From positions 1,204,945,356 to 1,205,009,355 of the forward strand of contig NC_056727.1 in NCBI RefSeq assembly GCF_019279795.1: a DNA stretch of 64,000 nucleotides. The letters are read 5' to 3'. The notes under the pieces are model-generated. The model was not told where the DNA came from. It searched no databases and worked only from the letters and a program-made list of their open reading frames with translations. Both the position numbers and the translations under genes were made by a program. Positions 54,001 through 64,000 of this stretch are shown here, piece after piece; position 1 is the first letter of the stretch, and every line of letters starts with the position of its first letter. The stretch is from Protopterus annectens. Lineage: Eukaryota; Chordata; Ceratodontiformes; Protopteridae.

Positions 54001-54660
54001 TGAAGGACCACAAGCTAAGTGCCAAGGGAAATTTAACAAGTAAAATGTTTGCATCTAAACCACCAATGGTAACCAGCTGTATGCGGCAGTGCATGATGGT
54101 GCACTATACACAGACGAGTGCAAATGCAGGGCTTAAACAAAACAAAAGATAAACCTTTTAACTCAAATTAGTCAAGAAGGATGCTCTTAGTCCAATCACC
54201 CTCATTAAAATGGGACAGCACTACACTCCCAACAAGGGTGCAGAAGGCCTTTCACCTACAAGGATGGCTTGAGTTTGATGCTCAGAAGTTACCAAACAGA
54301 TCCAGAAACAGAAAACCTGGAATTGGGCTATGCTACAGCTGAACTAGTACAGTATACAGTCAAATGTGGTGAAAAACAGTTTAGACAATTCAAGCAGACA
54401 GTAGAATGCAAATATAAATTAAACGTGCAATACAAGAGCAAAAACAGGCACTTATTAGCTAACATAGTTAAACTGGAAGCAATGGCTGCCTCAGATCATT
54501 CAGTATCTCAGTGAAGAGCTGCTTTTAGTGCTCAAGTGATACCAGTCTAGATTTACCAAGTCTGAATCTAGCCTATGCTGAATCTAGCCTATGCTATAAA
54601 ATGCAGACGTACTAGAATTTCAAAGTGCATTAAAGCACAGTCACAACAGCAAAAAACAGT
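54001..54660. other. No recognised gene
   Basis: An 81-codon open stretch (54,269-54,514, plus) shows no known domain. It may belong to the unidentified internal region beside LTR 2. Confidence 0.35.
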
Positions 54661-54668
54661 TTAAAGTG

Positions 54669-55080
54669 GCAATTCCAGCTTAGGATGTAGGCCACACTCT
54701 CCTCCCACAAGAGTCTAGACCACAAACCTTCCTAATGTAAAACTGGTTTTAGAGCCTAGGTGCTTAAGCCAGAACTAAGACACTTCAGAAGACAGACAAT
54801 AGGTCTTCAACCAGCAATTCCCAGCTTAGAAGAGTGTAGGCTATCCTCTCCTGCCACAAGTGTAGACCAAAAATCTTCCTAATGTAAAATAACTGGCTTG
54901 GAACCCAAGTGCTTAAACCAGAACAAAGACACTTAGAACAGGCGCAATAAGCCTTCACCCAGCAATTCCCAGCTCAGAAGGGCAGAGACCACCCTCTCCT
55001 CCCATAAGAGTGTAGACTCCAAACCTTCTTAATGTAAAATAACTGGCCTGAAGCCAAAGTCCTTAAACCAAAACAGAGTA
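54669..55080. repeat. 146-bp tandem repeat, three copies
   Basis: Units start at 54,669, 54,814 and 54,962 with GCAATTCC-AGCT-AGAAG, and share CCTCTCCTCCCACAAGAGT, CTTCCTAATGTAAAATAACT and GTGCTTAAACCAGAAC. Spacings are 145 and 148 bases and the third copy is partial. Copies differ by about 10-20%. No coding role seen. Confidence 0.85.
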
Positions 55081-56188
55081 ATGACCAGGCAACTAACAGG
55101 CAGTAATAAATGCAGCAGAATAAATGCAATTGAACACTAAGAACAAGCAACAAAAACAAAATAAAATAGGAAGAGATAAATACAGTAAAAGCAGCTGAAC
55201 AGTGTTTTTTTCAGTTAAGTAGAAAGGGGGGATACAGAAGATAATTCAAGGTTAAGAAAATAAGGGGTTGGCCTTCCCAAATGGTCTCACTTTACTCAAT
55301 AGAATGAAATGATGTGATGGGACTGGGAGTGCCCAATATCAAATTTATAGTACAGGCAGCAACTCAAAAGCCACCAAGTTTTAAAAACACAACAACTGCA
55401 TGGGTTAGAAAAATAAAATGGTGACAGAATCAGAACAGAAAAAGGATTCCTGCAGTAAAGTTCACAACCCTGAGCTATGTTCACAACACACAGCCTTTGC
55501 AGAATACTGTTAAAACAAGAACCCAAGAGCAGTGCAGTAACAAGCAGATGGAATTTCTTTAACAAGCGCACGCAGTGATAAATTCAATTGCTTCTGGGGT
55601 TCGGTTATTCCCTTCCCTATTACTTCCATAACCCTGACGTAGAGTCAGCATCTCCCTCTCAGGATGATGCTGTTTCTCATTTTCTTCAGCCTCCAAATGC
55701 TGCAGTCTCTGCTGATTCTAATTACATCCGTTTTGCCTGCCACAGTCTTCTCCACCATTTCCAAACATTTGGCCTCCACTTCCACCATTTCCAAACATCT
55801 GGCCTCCACTTCAACTCTATAACTCCAGATGAGTTTAAGTCCTCCGAGGAAAAGGTGAACTGTCCTGTTTCTGAGGGTTACAAATCCCCATCACTAGACT
55901 GGTTATCCTCCTGGTTACTGGTCTGAGCTACAGCTCTGACTAAAGCTGAAATCATTCTTCTTTAGTCAGGCTGGCATGCACCAGTCCTTTGGTTTCACAC
56001 ATCTTGGCCAACTGGTTCTTTGTCAGCTTTCCATAATACTCTGCCAACATTTGCCTGCTTTCCCTAACTAAACTCACAAAAAATAAATAAATCTGTTTAC
56101 CTTGTGGCTGCTGAGTACACACACCTTCAGTGACAACTGCCTACAGGTTACAAAATTCAATTAATATTCACACCACTACTCACCAATA
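55081..56188. other. Unassigned region beside LTR 2
   Basis: No supported gene. It contains a 30-bp tandem duplication (CCACCATTTCCAAACAT..., 55,752-55,811). If LTR 2 is the 5' LTR of a minus-strand element, this would be its leader; the minus strand just past the LTR edge reads TATTGGTGAGTAGTGG, where a primer site would be expected, but I cannot match it to a tRNA. Confidence 0.35.
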
Positions 56189-56742
56189 TGTGATGTCCCT
56201 CCTCTAGGCCAGTGATCAAAGAGTCGCAACCCTCACCACTGACACTGGTGAGAGAGGTTCATATGAAACAAAAATAGATGCACAGCATTTCCAGATGCAG
56301 CTCTCTGCACCAAGCACAATTTCCCTTAACAGCACACTCCTGTCCTGGGGCTGGGTTTCCCTCCCTCTTTCTCACCAGGACCCAAATAAGGTCCCACACT
56401 GACCACCGGTGTAGATTTGAGTCCTCAGTGTGCCAAGCAAAGTCCTCCACCACCCTTTCTGTGAAACTAATGCTGTGCATCCCTGCTCCAGGCACAGGCA
56501 CACACACGGGCACACACACATGACTTTCTCACACACATCTGGGAAAACAGACAGATTTACCAAATATACCCCCTCCGCCCAGGCTATAAGGTAGATTCTC
56601 CCACCAGAACACTCCAAATCCAGCTACTTAGGCTCTTAACAAGGGTACCCAATTATACTGAGTAAAATTAATACTAATACAAATGGTAGTGTTTGACGAA
56701 TGCAGCACGGCTTTCAGGAGCAACCACAGTGTCATCAAATAA
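56189..56742 (-). mobile_element. Gypsy-type LTR 2, outer segment
   Basis: Begins TGTGATGTCC on the plus strand; together with CATCACA at 60,067 this gives matching LTR ends. The stretch 56,390-56,741 matches LTR 1 in its three pieces and shows what the sites looked like before the CR1 and hAT insertions there. It is cut by an L2 element at about 56,742. Confidence 0.7.
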
Positions 56743-59104
56743 TGTCAATCAAAAAATGAACACCAACACCATCTTCTTAGAAATACTAAATAGCCATGCC
56801 CCAGTAAGAACTACAAGAGAACTACAAGAGTTAAAGCTAACATTTCCATGGTTAACTAGAGAAACTAGGGAAAAATAACAGAAAGGAATATAGCCTGGAC
56901 AACCTGGAGACCCAACAAAACCCCCAAAACACAACTAGCATACCAACAGATTAGAAATCTCACCAAGAAACTAGTCATGCATGATAAAAGAAATTACTTT
57001 ATTACCCATCAAAAAACAAACACATGAATAACCCTAGGAAATTCTGGGCAGGTTTAAACAAGTTACTACACACTGAAAAAGCCATTACCCCACCCCAAAT
57101 ACAGGTCTAACAGAAAACATAACTGAATCATTCAATATATTATTTACTGAAACCGTACTTGCAGCTCAATGCCAATAAAAGTGACCTCCCTACATCCAGC
57201 AACAGTCCCACTTTTAAGCTACAACCCACCTCAACCTCCTACATAAGAAAACTACTCTCCCAATTAAAACCAACACCATCAGGAGCAGATTCCCTTCCTA
57301 ATGAATTCTTAAAATCGGCAGCAGCTGAAATAGCTATACCAATCTCTATACTAATAAACAGATCAATCTCTGAAGCCACAGTACCACACATTTGGAAAAC
57401 TGCCTACATTATATACCCCTTCACAAAGAGGGGAGTTCCTATGACAAACTACAGACCAATCGCAATCCTATCCCCCACTAGCTAAAATATTAGCAAAATG
57501 TATTCACCATCAGTTAATGTCCCACCTTATTAATCAAGAACTCCTATCTCAAACACAACACTGTTTTCCCCCAGGTCATAGCAAAACTACAGCTCTGTTA
57601 GCATTCACAGATTATCAAACCACAACAGGAACAACAATAAACTTTCATCAGCCCTTTTCTTAGACCTATCAAAAGCATTTGATATGGTTAACCATGATCT
57701 CCCACCTTGTAAACCTACCCTTAGACAACCAGTCTCCTGGTTGAAAAACTACCTCAGCAATAGGCAACAAGCAGTCTATGGCACAATAAATTGTCTCCAC
57801 TCTTACCTGTCACACTTGGGATACCCTCAGGGATCTATACTGGGCCCCTTGCTGTTCTCAATTTTTACAAATTTCCACTCAAGCTGCAAATAGTTCTAGC
57901 CTTATCCAATACGCAGACGATTCAACTAGAATATGTAGTGCCCCTACCCTGGCAGATTTACACAATAAAACCTAGGATAACTTCCACTCAGTTGAAAACT
58001 GGCTTATTGAAAATGTCCTCATACTTGACCCCCCAAAAAACAAGCTTCTGCTATTGCATCCCTCACAATCTACCACTCCTATCTCCTCCTTCACCATTCA
58101 CTCTAAAAATGGTACCCCTATTTCACCTGAATCCCACACAAAACTACTCGGAGTTACCACTGAGAAGTTGAAATTTGATATACACATTAACCTGGCTATT
58201 AAAAATACAAACAAAAAGCTAGATAGTCTCTACAAACACAAATCCTTCCTGACCCATAACACTAGATCCACAATGGCTCATACCCACCTTCTCTCAACAC
58301 TACTGTATGCATCTCGAATCTTGACCAATCCATCCAAAACAGAAACCAACAAAATGACCTCCTGCTACAATCAGCCAAATTTGCTAATAACAGCTCTTTC
58401 AGAACCCATGACTGTCACAACCTAAAGGAAATAGGCTGGCTTGAACTGCCAAATTTACTAATTTATAAATCAACTTATCACTCACAAGCTGCTCTCCCAA
58501 CCACATACAACACACCTTCATTAAGTAACATAATCTAACAGTACTCCTGTCCTAGGCAACTCTACTCCACAGACATGTTACTGTTAACAATTACTAGAAC
58601 CCACAACCATGCTGGTGACTCCCTCTACTCTTCTTATATGTCCAAAATCTGGAACTCCCTACCTGCATCTATAACCCTGGAATCTTCCCTACCTAAATTT
58701 AAAAGGTCTATCAAAACACCTAACCAACAAATGGCTATGTCCCTGCTCCACACCAGACTAACTCCAGTCCCACTTGTATACTAATGCAACTCTTGCCTTA
58801 ATACATAGTCTTTTGACTCACCTGCATAAACTTGTACACCACAACAAAATAATTAGAGTATATTTGTGTTAGCTTGCTTGCTTTATTGTTGTTTATAAAT
58901 CTACTGATAATTGTACCTATCTATAGCATGACACTGAATATGTGTTCAACTAGATACTCTTAGTGGACCTAGTTGAAATATGTTTTTAAGCATAGTCTGT
59001 ATGCCTTGTAAATTGTCTCTTTGGAGCTTTTCTCCCCGGGCCTCCACTGAAAATGGACATGTATCCAGATGGACTATCCCGGTTAACAAATGTAAAATAA
59101 ATAA
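56743..59104 (+). mobile_element. L2-type LINE, inserted in LTR 2
   Basis: Plus strand: TIFLEILNSHAPVRTTREL (56,770), KPTPSGADSLPNEFLKSAAA then PHIWKTAYIIYPFTKRG (57,159-57,485), DLSKAFDMVNHDL-like wording (57,664), LGYPQGSILGPLLFSIFT (57,810), the intact catalytic box LIQYADDST (57,901-57,927), then HTKLLGVTTEKLKFDIHINL and WNSLPASITLESSLPKFKRS (58,650). It ends with GGACTATCCCGGTTAACAAA and an AATAAA-rich tail. Frame changes are frequent. The endonuclease is missing, so it is 5' truncated, as usual for LINEs. Confidence 0.85.
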
Positions 59105-60067
59105 GTACTCTCAAAGGTTAAAATATTCTCCAAAAGACCAGCCACAATGGAAAGTTTAAATATATTTAATAATACAATAAAAGAACATGAAAATACCAAC
59201 ACCAGAATTTCAATCACAGGAAATATTAAACATAACACAGATGGAAAGATTCACACAGATTCAGAGAAACAATACTTAACTAATCACACTATATTTTCCT
59301 GACTGATCTAAAGAATTACTGTCCCCTAGAGTTCACTTAGCAGACCAAGGTAAGATGAAGTGGGTTAGTGGCCCTTCTTGGTCAAGTTTCAAACAGACTG
59401 CCTTGAGACTTCTGTCTCATCTAGTATTAAAGCATTTCAGTGCTGGATGACAGAATGACATCACATACATCTGGTCAGCTTACTTCCGTTTCCCACACTA
59501 CCTTCTTTACTAGAAACTGAGCCAGAATCTAGCACGTTACCATGAACACACAGCTTTGATGAGATGTGTTATAGCATATGGAAGCTATAAAACCATTTCA
59601 AAAACTTCTACCCTTCCAAGGTAGCAATTAGTTCACCCCTAAGTGCAACACAATAGGATTCCTAGTCCTGGTTTTCACAGACATTTGTCGCTATCTGAAA
59701 TCAGAACTGTAAGACACAAGCTTTATTACCATAACCAGGTAATTTAATTTCTGACTCTTTTTCAGAGTTAGCTGGACTTGGATTAACCTCTTCTGTTCCA
59801 GTACCCTCTGTTACAATATATTCCTTTCAACAGTTACAATATAATCTGACATAAAGGTGCATTTCTTTTCTGTCCACCAGGACCCACTGTTTGGTACATT
59901 TTTAGTATAAGCAGCTTTACAAATGCATTTTCAAACAAACACCTGTACAAATCAGTTTGATATACAAATGACAATTCTTTACAAAGCTCCAGCTAGCTAT
60001 GCTTGCATGTTACATATCCACTGCCCTACTTCACCTGGCATAGCTGGCAATTCCTCAAACCATCACA
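59105..60067 (-). mobile_element. Gypsy-type LTR 2, main segment
   Basis: Parallels 42,485-43,485 from TACTCTCAAAGGTTAAAATA to CATAGCTGGCAATTCCTCAA and ends CATCACA at 60,067. Small indels and substitutions throughout indicate perhaps 15-20% divergence by eye. No integrase or purine tract adjoins its right end. Confidence 0.75.
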
Positions 60068-63000
60068 GCTACCTTAACGACCACCATAATTGGGTTTCAA
60101 ATCACAGAAAAAAAATGAAAAGCAGAGTAATACCACAAAGTCTGCCAAACATTCTGTAGTGACCATGTTTGTTATCCCATCTTTTTCCAAATATTTCTAA
60201 ATTATCACTATTCCTTACATCAGGTGGGAATGTCCTTCATATTTTTGTCATTAATTCTGAGCAGCAGTTTCCGTGCCACGACCCTTCAACTGTCCCTATT
60301 TTCAGACATGTATTACCTTGCAGATGATGTCCCTATTTTCAGGCTTGATTACTTCAACACTTTTCTGAATCCTCCTTGTCAAATATGATTATGGAAGCTG
60401 TCTAGTTCACAGAAATCCACACATGACCAACATACTATTGGCACCAGTAATTTAAAGAGAGGGGACATACCTTACATTTCTATCATTCAGAAGCAAAAAT
60501 AAATGACAGTGTGGTAGAATTTTGTAATACAGTTCATTAATATGTACAAATTTTACACTCTGACAATGTGCTTATATTTTCCATCAGTGTTGTCACAGTG
60601 CTTTAAGTGTGTTTTTAGCATTCCACATTCCTACTGTGAGAGGAAAGAGTTGTGTGCTATTTGATATTCAGATTTTATGCTGATTAGATGTCCATATTTT
60701 CAAATGGAGGCACCTACTTTTTAAGGTCCTACGCTACATTCAGTAACAAGCAACAAAATATGAATTCATTGTCTGTGCTTTGTACTAATTTATGAAAATG
60801 ACATGTATGCCTGTTAATTGACCTAATTTCTGAAAGGAAGACCCCAACCTTCAATGCTTAACTGAGACTAACTACAACAAACCCAAATTTGCTGTAATGT
60901 GTAATCACATTTACATATTCATTTACACATTGTAATTTTATCCATATTTGTGTTCATTCAAAAAAGTAAATAAAGCTGCACATATTACATTTTACTTGCA
61001 GAATAGGATTGTCATGTAACGTTTTCAAAAACTTTTCAAGTTCAGATCTAGCCCCTATAAAAAGGGCACCCTCTATGAATATTATATCTGCACCCTCTAT
61101 AATCAGGTTTAATAATGACGGCATTGTCCACTGCAGATGTGGTCAGAGCATCTCTTACAAGTTTGTTAACTCTGTATTTTGACCAGTTCATCTTTTTAAA
61201 TTTTACCTTAATGGAATTCTGTTAACACTTGCAAAAGTAAATTCATTATGCTGGGTGACTTTGAGCATTTTGGTAGACCTAGGTGTCCTCTTGCTGTTGA
61301 AAGTCACTGCTTTCAATTTGAATCAGAATAATAATTGATCAAATACATAACACTAATAATAAAATCAGTGATGTTGGAAAATAAGTGGATTATAAAGTTC
61401 TGTAGACAAAGCCTTGTTTGGATTTAGTAACACTAGGCCTTTTACCTTTTTTTCCCCACTTTGCTATGCAGTCTTTATATGACCTTCGTCTCATCTCTCT
61501 ACTCCCTTCCTGGCTACTTAATCTACGGTCATTATTTGAAAGTGGGGTGGGGGGCATTTCCTTATGAATTTTGGTGATTATTTAGCTTGATTCAGTTGTA
61601 CTGCTTTTCGGTTGTGAAATCAGGCAGACTTGTTCCTCTGTGGTTAGTGCTATAAAATCAAAGATTCATCCACTCCAGCTACATTCGGCTTTATACCTAG
61701 AGTCCTTTCAGGTACACTGCGAGTTCACAGTTGTAGGAAGGAAAGCCCAAACTGCATTACAGTCTGGTTTTTGTGAGATTTTTTTCAGACTGTATCCCAG
61801 TCTGATTATATCTCACAAAAGAATGCAACATTCTCTTGATAAAAAATCCATAAAAAAAAAGACTTTCCTATCCTAGACTTGTGGCTTCAGACTTCCATGG
61901 AACTGTGCATAATTGCTTTTTATGAGCCATGAATATTGCTTCTATTTAACAGGTAAAGTGGGCTTGGTCAGGGATCACTTTTAAGCCACCTAGAGCACTA
62001 TGACTTGAGCAGCATCATTTAAGCATTACGTCCATTTCTTAGCCAGGTTCATAGAGCTTTCCATTCTGGAAAATGTTAACATTCCATAATATAAATGATA
62101 GTGCTTACCATTTTTTTTTCAGGTAGTGAAGTCTGTAATCAAAGTTCATGCACATACTTCCAATAGTTATGCTGAAAAAATGTCACCGACTCCCCTTCCA
62201 ACCACTTGCTTCAAGCAGGGGAAGCTTTTGTTCTCTGGTCATAAAATTCTATCAGTCTACAGTGCAAAATTTACTGTACAGTTGTAGCATAGAAAGGTAA
62301 CCAAACAAGACAACTACACTTTGCATGCTGCTGCTGTGTTGACATAACATGCTTTAACTTAGCTCAAGACTGCACAGGGCTTCTAAAGTTTGAACTGTCC
62401 TGAGGTTGTGGGCCTCTACTTCATTGAGGCATTTCCCAATAGTGGCTTCTCTATTGTGAATATATAATGTAAGCCATGAAACCTATTGCAAGAATTGCCT
62501 GAGACTTGCTGCTCCTTCCTACTTTAAGACATGCATCCCTGATGTCCAGAGGCCTGTTGTTGCAAACGTCTGTTGAAATTAAAATACACAACTTTAGTGA
62601 CAAAGTGGTGGTTCAACTTCTTGAGAATATTAATGAATAGATTCATTTTTAAAAAAGTGCATGAGCAGTAAATGTAGGAAGAGCATCATTCAAGTCTTTG
62701 AACATCTTGGTCTTGTACGGGCTTGAAGGTAAGTGCCTTGTTCTGTGAACCAAGTTAAATTCATTTGGTAACCAGATATGTGGGCTAGTTTAGGAATCTT
62801 TAACCATGACCTGAGCGATCAGGTAGATAATACAACAATAAATGTATATGCATTATCTGGACAATTGCATATTGCTTAGATTGTTTATAGGTAGGTGCAG
62901 TTAAGTATACACAGAGCAGAATCGGACAGTTGAGTGTAAGAGATGGTTTGTACATAGGCAGTACTTGACAGTATTGTACATATTCATGAGAGATCCTGAG

Positions 63001-63130
63001 CTGTATTTTTGCAAGTATTAACCTGTCATGGAAGGATATGCCTTTGTGTATTTTTTTTTTTCACTTCTTCCTTGGCAATCATTCAACCTATTCTTTCCCC
63101 ACAGAGTAACACGCAAGTCTCATACTCACT
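60068..63130. other. No recognised gene
   Basis: About 3 kb, AT-rich. TGTCCCTATTTTCAG occurs twice (60,291 and 60,328) and recalls MITE ends, but no second terminus was found. The 78-codon plus-strand stretch at 61,640-61,876 has no recognisable domain. I see no exon, RNA gene or promoter that I can support. Confidence 0.45.
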
Positions 63131-63330
63131 CTCTGCACAATACTAGTTGTTGTTTGTCTTCGGCTTTTCCCGGTTAGGGGTCGTCACAGCGGAACTCTGG
63201 TCTGCTAATGATTGGCAGGTTTTGTTTTATGGTGTCGAGTTGCCAGCCCGAAGCCAAACCTTCAACGAAGGCACGCCCATTCAACGCATGTCTTTCGCTC
63301 ACTCGACCGCGGGGAGAACATGCAGATTCC
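63130..63330 (+). repeat. Interspersed repeat with TTAGGGGTCGTCACAGCGGA motif
   Basis: GGCTTTTCCCGGTTAGGGGT (63,161-63,180), GTCACAGCGGAACT and, further on, GATTGGCAGGTTTTGTTTTA then AGTTGCCAGCCCGAAGCCAA recall a GC-rich repeat common in fish and amphibian genomes (consensus near CCGTTAGGGGTCGCCACAGC). It stands out because its GC content is higher than that of the surroundings. I recognise the motif from memory and cannot name the family. Confidence 0.5.
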
Positions 63331-64000
63331 ACACAGAAGGCACTCCCAAACCAGTACAATACTAGTAACAGATGTAAAAACTAAAATATCTGTTTTAGTT
63401 TCAGTCATATTGCAGACTATCTTACTTATCTAGCTTATTGCTTTGGCAGATGCAAGTGTGCAATTTTAAGGAAGTGGAGGACAAGTCATGTGAAAAAATA
63501 ACTTCTTAAATTACACTACACAAAACCTTTGTGGCCCACTCCCACCTCCGGGCTGAAAGTGCAAAACAATTCTGAAAAGCTTAGACAAGCACTACAAGCA
63601 GCTTGTAATTTTTTTCTTTAACTTGCAACAGGGACTGCAGCTACATAACATAAGCCAGCCCTACAAAAACATCAAGAGGACAACACATAAGGCAGGAAGT
63701 AATACAAACAAGACATAATTACATGTTTAATACAATAAGGGTATATGACCACATGAGACTGCAGCCAGTCATGCACACTTCCAGAAAATTCACAGATAAT
63801 TTGCATACTGATAGCACCATTCAGCACAAGAGGACTGAAAAGCTAGAAAGTGCCTCTGTCAGGACAACAGTGAGGCTCTAAGCACTGGGACCGCTCCTGT
63901 TTGGAATCATTTTCTTAAGCAAAAGCCAATACAGAGGGCTCTGTCTGACTAAGATTGCAGGTGACTAAGCTGGAAGCAGTCACAGAATTCCCAAATGACT
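63331..64000. other. No recognised gene
   Basis: AT-rich sequence to the end of the window without supported coding, RNA or repeat features. Confidence 0.45.

Noticed and set aside
36512-59104. A shared 3' tail between CR1 copy C and the L2 element, as if two clades used the same tail
   Set aside because: Comparison with CR1 fragment E shows that the tail in copy C belongs to a nested L2 fragment, so both tails are simply L2.
33281-60072. GCTAC at 33,281-33,285 and 60,068-60,072 as a 5-bp target duplication joining the two LTRs into one element
   Set aside because: The bases after the left copy do not begin TG as the LTR should, and a 5-mer match in a loosely defined region is easily accidental.
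1-64000. CRISPR array, bacterial operon or integrated viral genome
   Set aside because: No regularly spaced short repeats, no bacterial gene organisation, and no envelope or capsid genes beyond the retrotransposon gag relic.

Overview
This window looks like nuclear DNA from a transposon-rich, non-mammalian vertebrate. Penelope-like elements (PLEs), DIRS-type tyrosine-recombinase retrotransposons, CR1- and L2-type LINEs, an R4/Dong-like LINE, a Gypsy LTR element, hAT and Tc1 transposons and tRNA-derived SINEs occur together. An amphibian fits best, and a lungfish or early-branching fish is possible; the species cannot be fixed from the sequence. There are no bacterial operons, CRISPR arrays or rRNA genes. 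The only convincing host-gene piece is one spliced exon of an SLC30A (ZnT) zinc transporter on the minus strand at 29,840-30,020. An assembly gap of 500 N lies at 30,710-31,209.

Layout, 1-30 kb. A Tc1/mariner end (1-299) abuts a decayed DIRS element (300-3,985, minus). A PLE cluster at 4,080-9,665 forms a very large inverted repeat (4,080-5,676 against 7,868-9,665) around a PLE reverse transcriptase, with four hammerhead-ribozyme-like motifs. A near full-length but broken DIRS element follows (10,175-15,640, minus) with inverted terminal repeats and an internal complementary region. Next come LINE and PLE remnants and a third DIRS relic (18,550-19,610). A CR1-like LINE on the minus strand (about 20,600-27,250) is split by a PLE (23,022-25,812) that lies between two almost identical copies of a 205-207 bp segment of the LINE. 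Tail-to-tail SINEs and host intron sequence follow.

Layout, 31-64 kb. A 1.5-kb LTR can be pieced together from 33.5 to 43.5 kb. It was broken by a CR1 LINE (33,819-37,244, itself carrying an L2 fragment) and by a 5.2-kb hAT-type transposon with a perfect 8-bp target duplication (37,281-42,455). A Gypsy integrase relic (43,959-44,900, minus) sits beside this LTR. A second LTR of the same family and orientation (56,189-60,067) is split by an L2 element, and each LTR supplies the empty site for insertions in the other. Between them lie an R4/Dong-like LINE relic, a CR1 fragment containing a short piece of Gypsy integrase, a plus-strand gag-protease relic, PLE endonuclease fragments, another CR1 piece and a 146-bp tandem repeat. 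From 60 to 64 kb I see almost no recognisable coding sequence.

These parts do not work together as a pathway; the window records layered transposition. The observations most worth following up are the 205-bp duplication flanking the PLE, the hammerhead motifs at PLE ends, the palindromic PLE cluster, and the datable nesting inside the two LTRs. I found no convincing evidence for a new multi-gene system.
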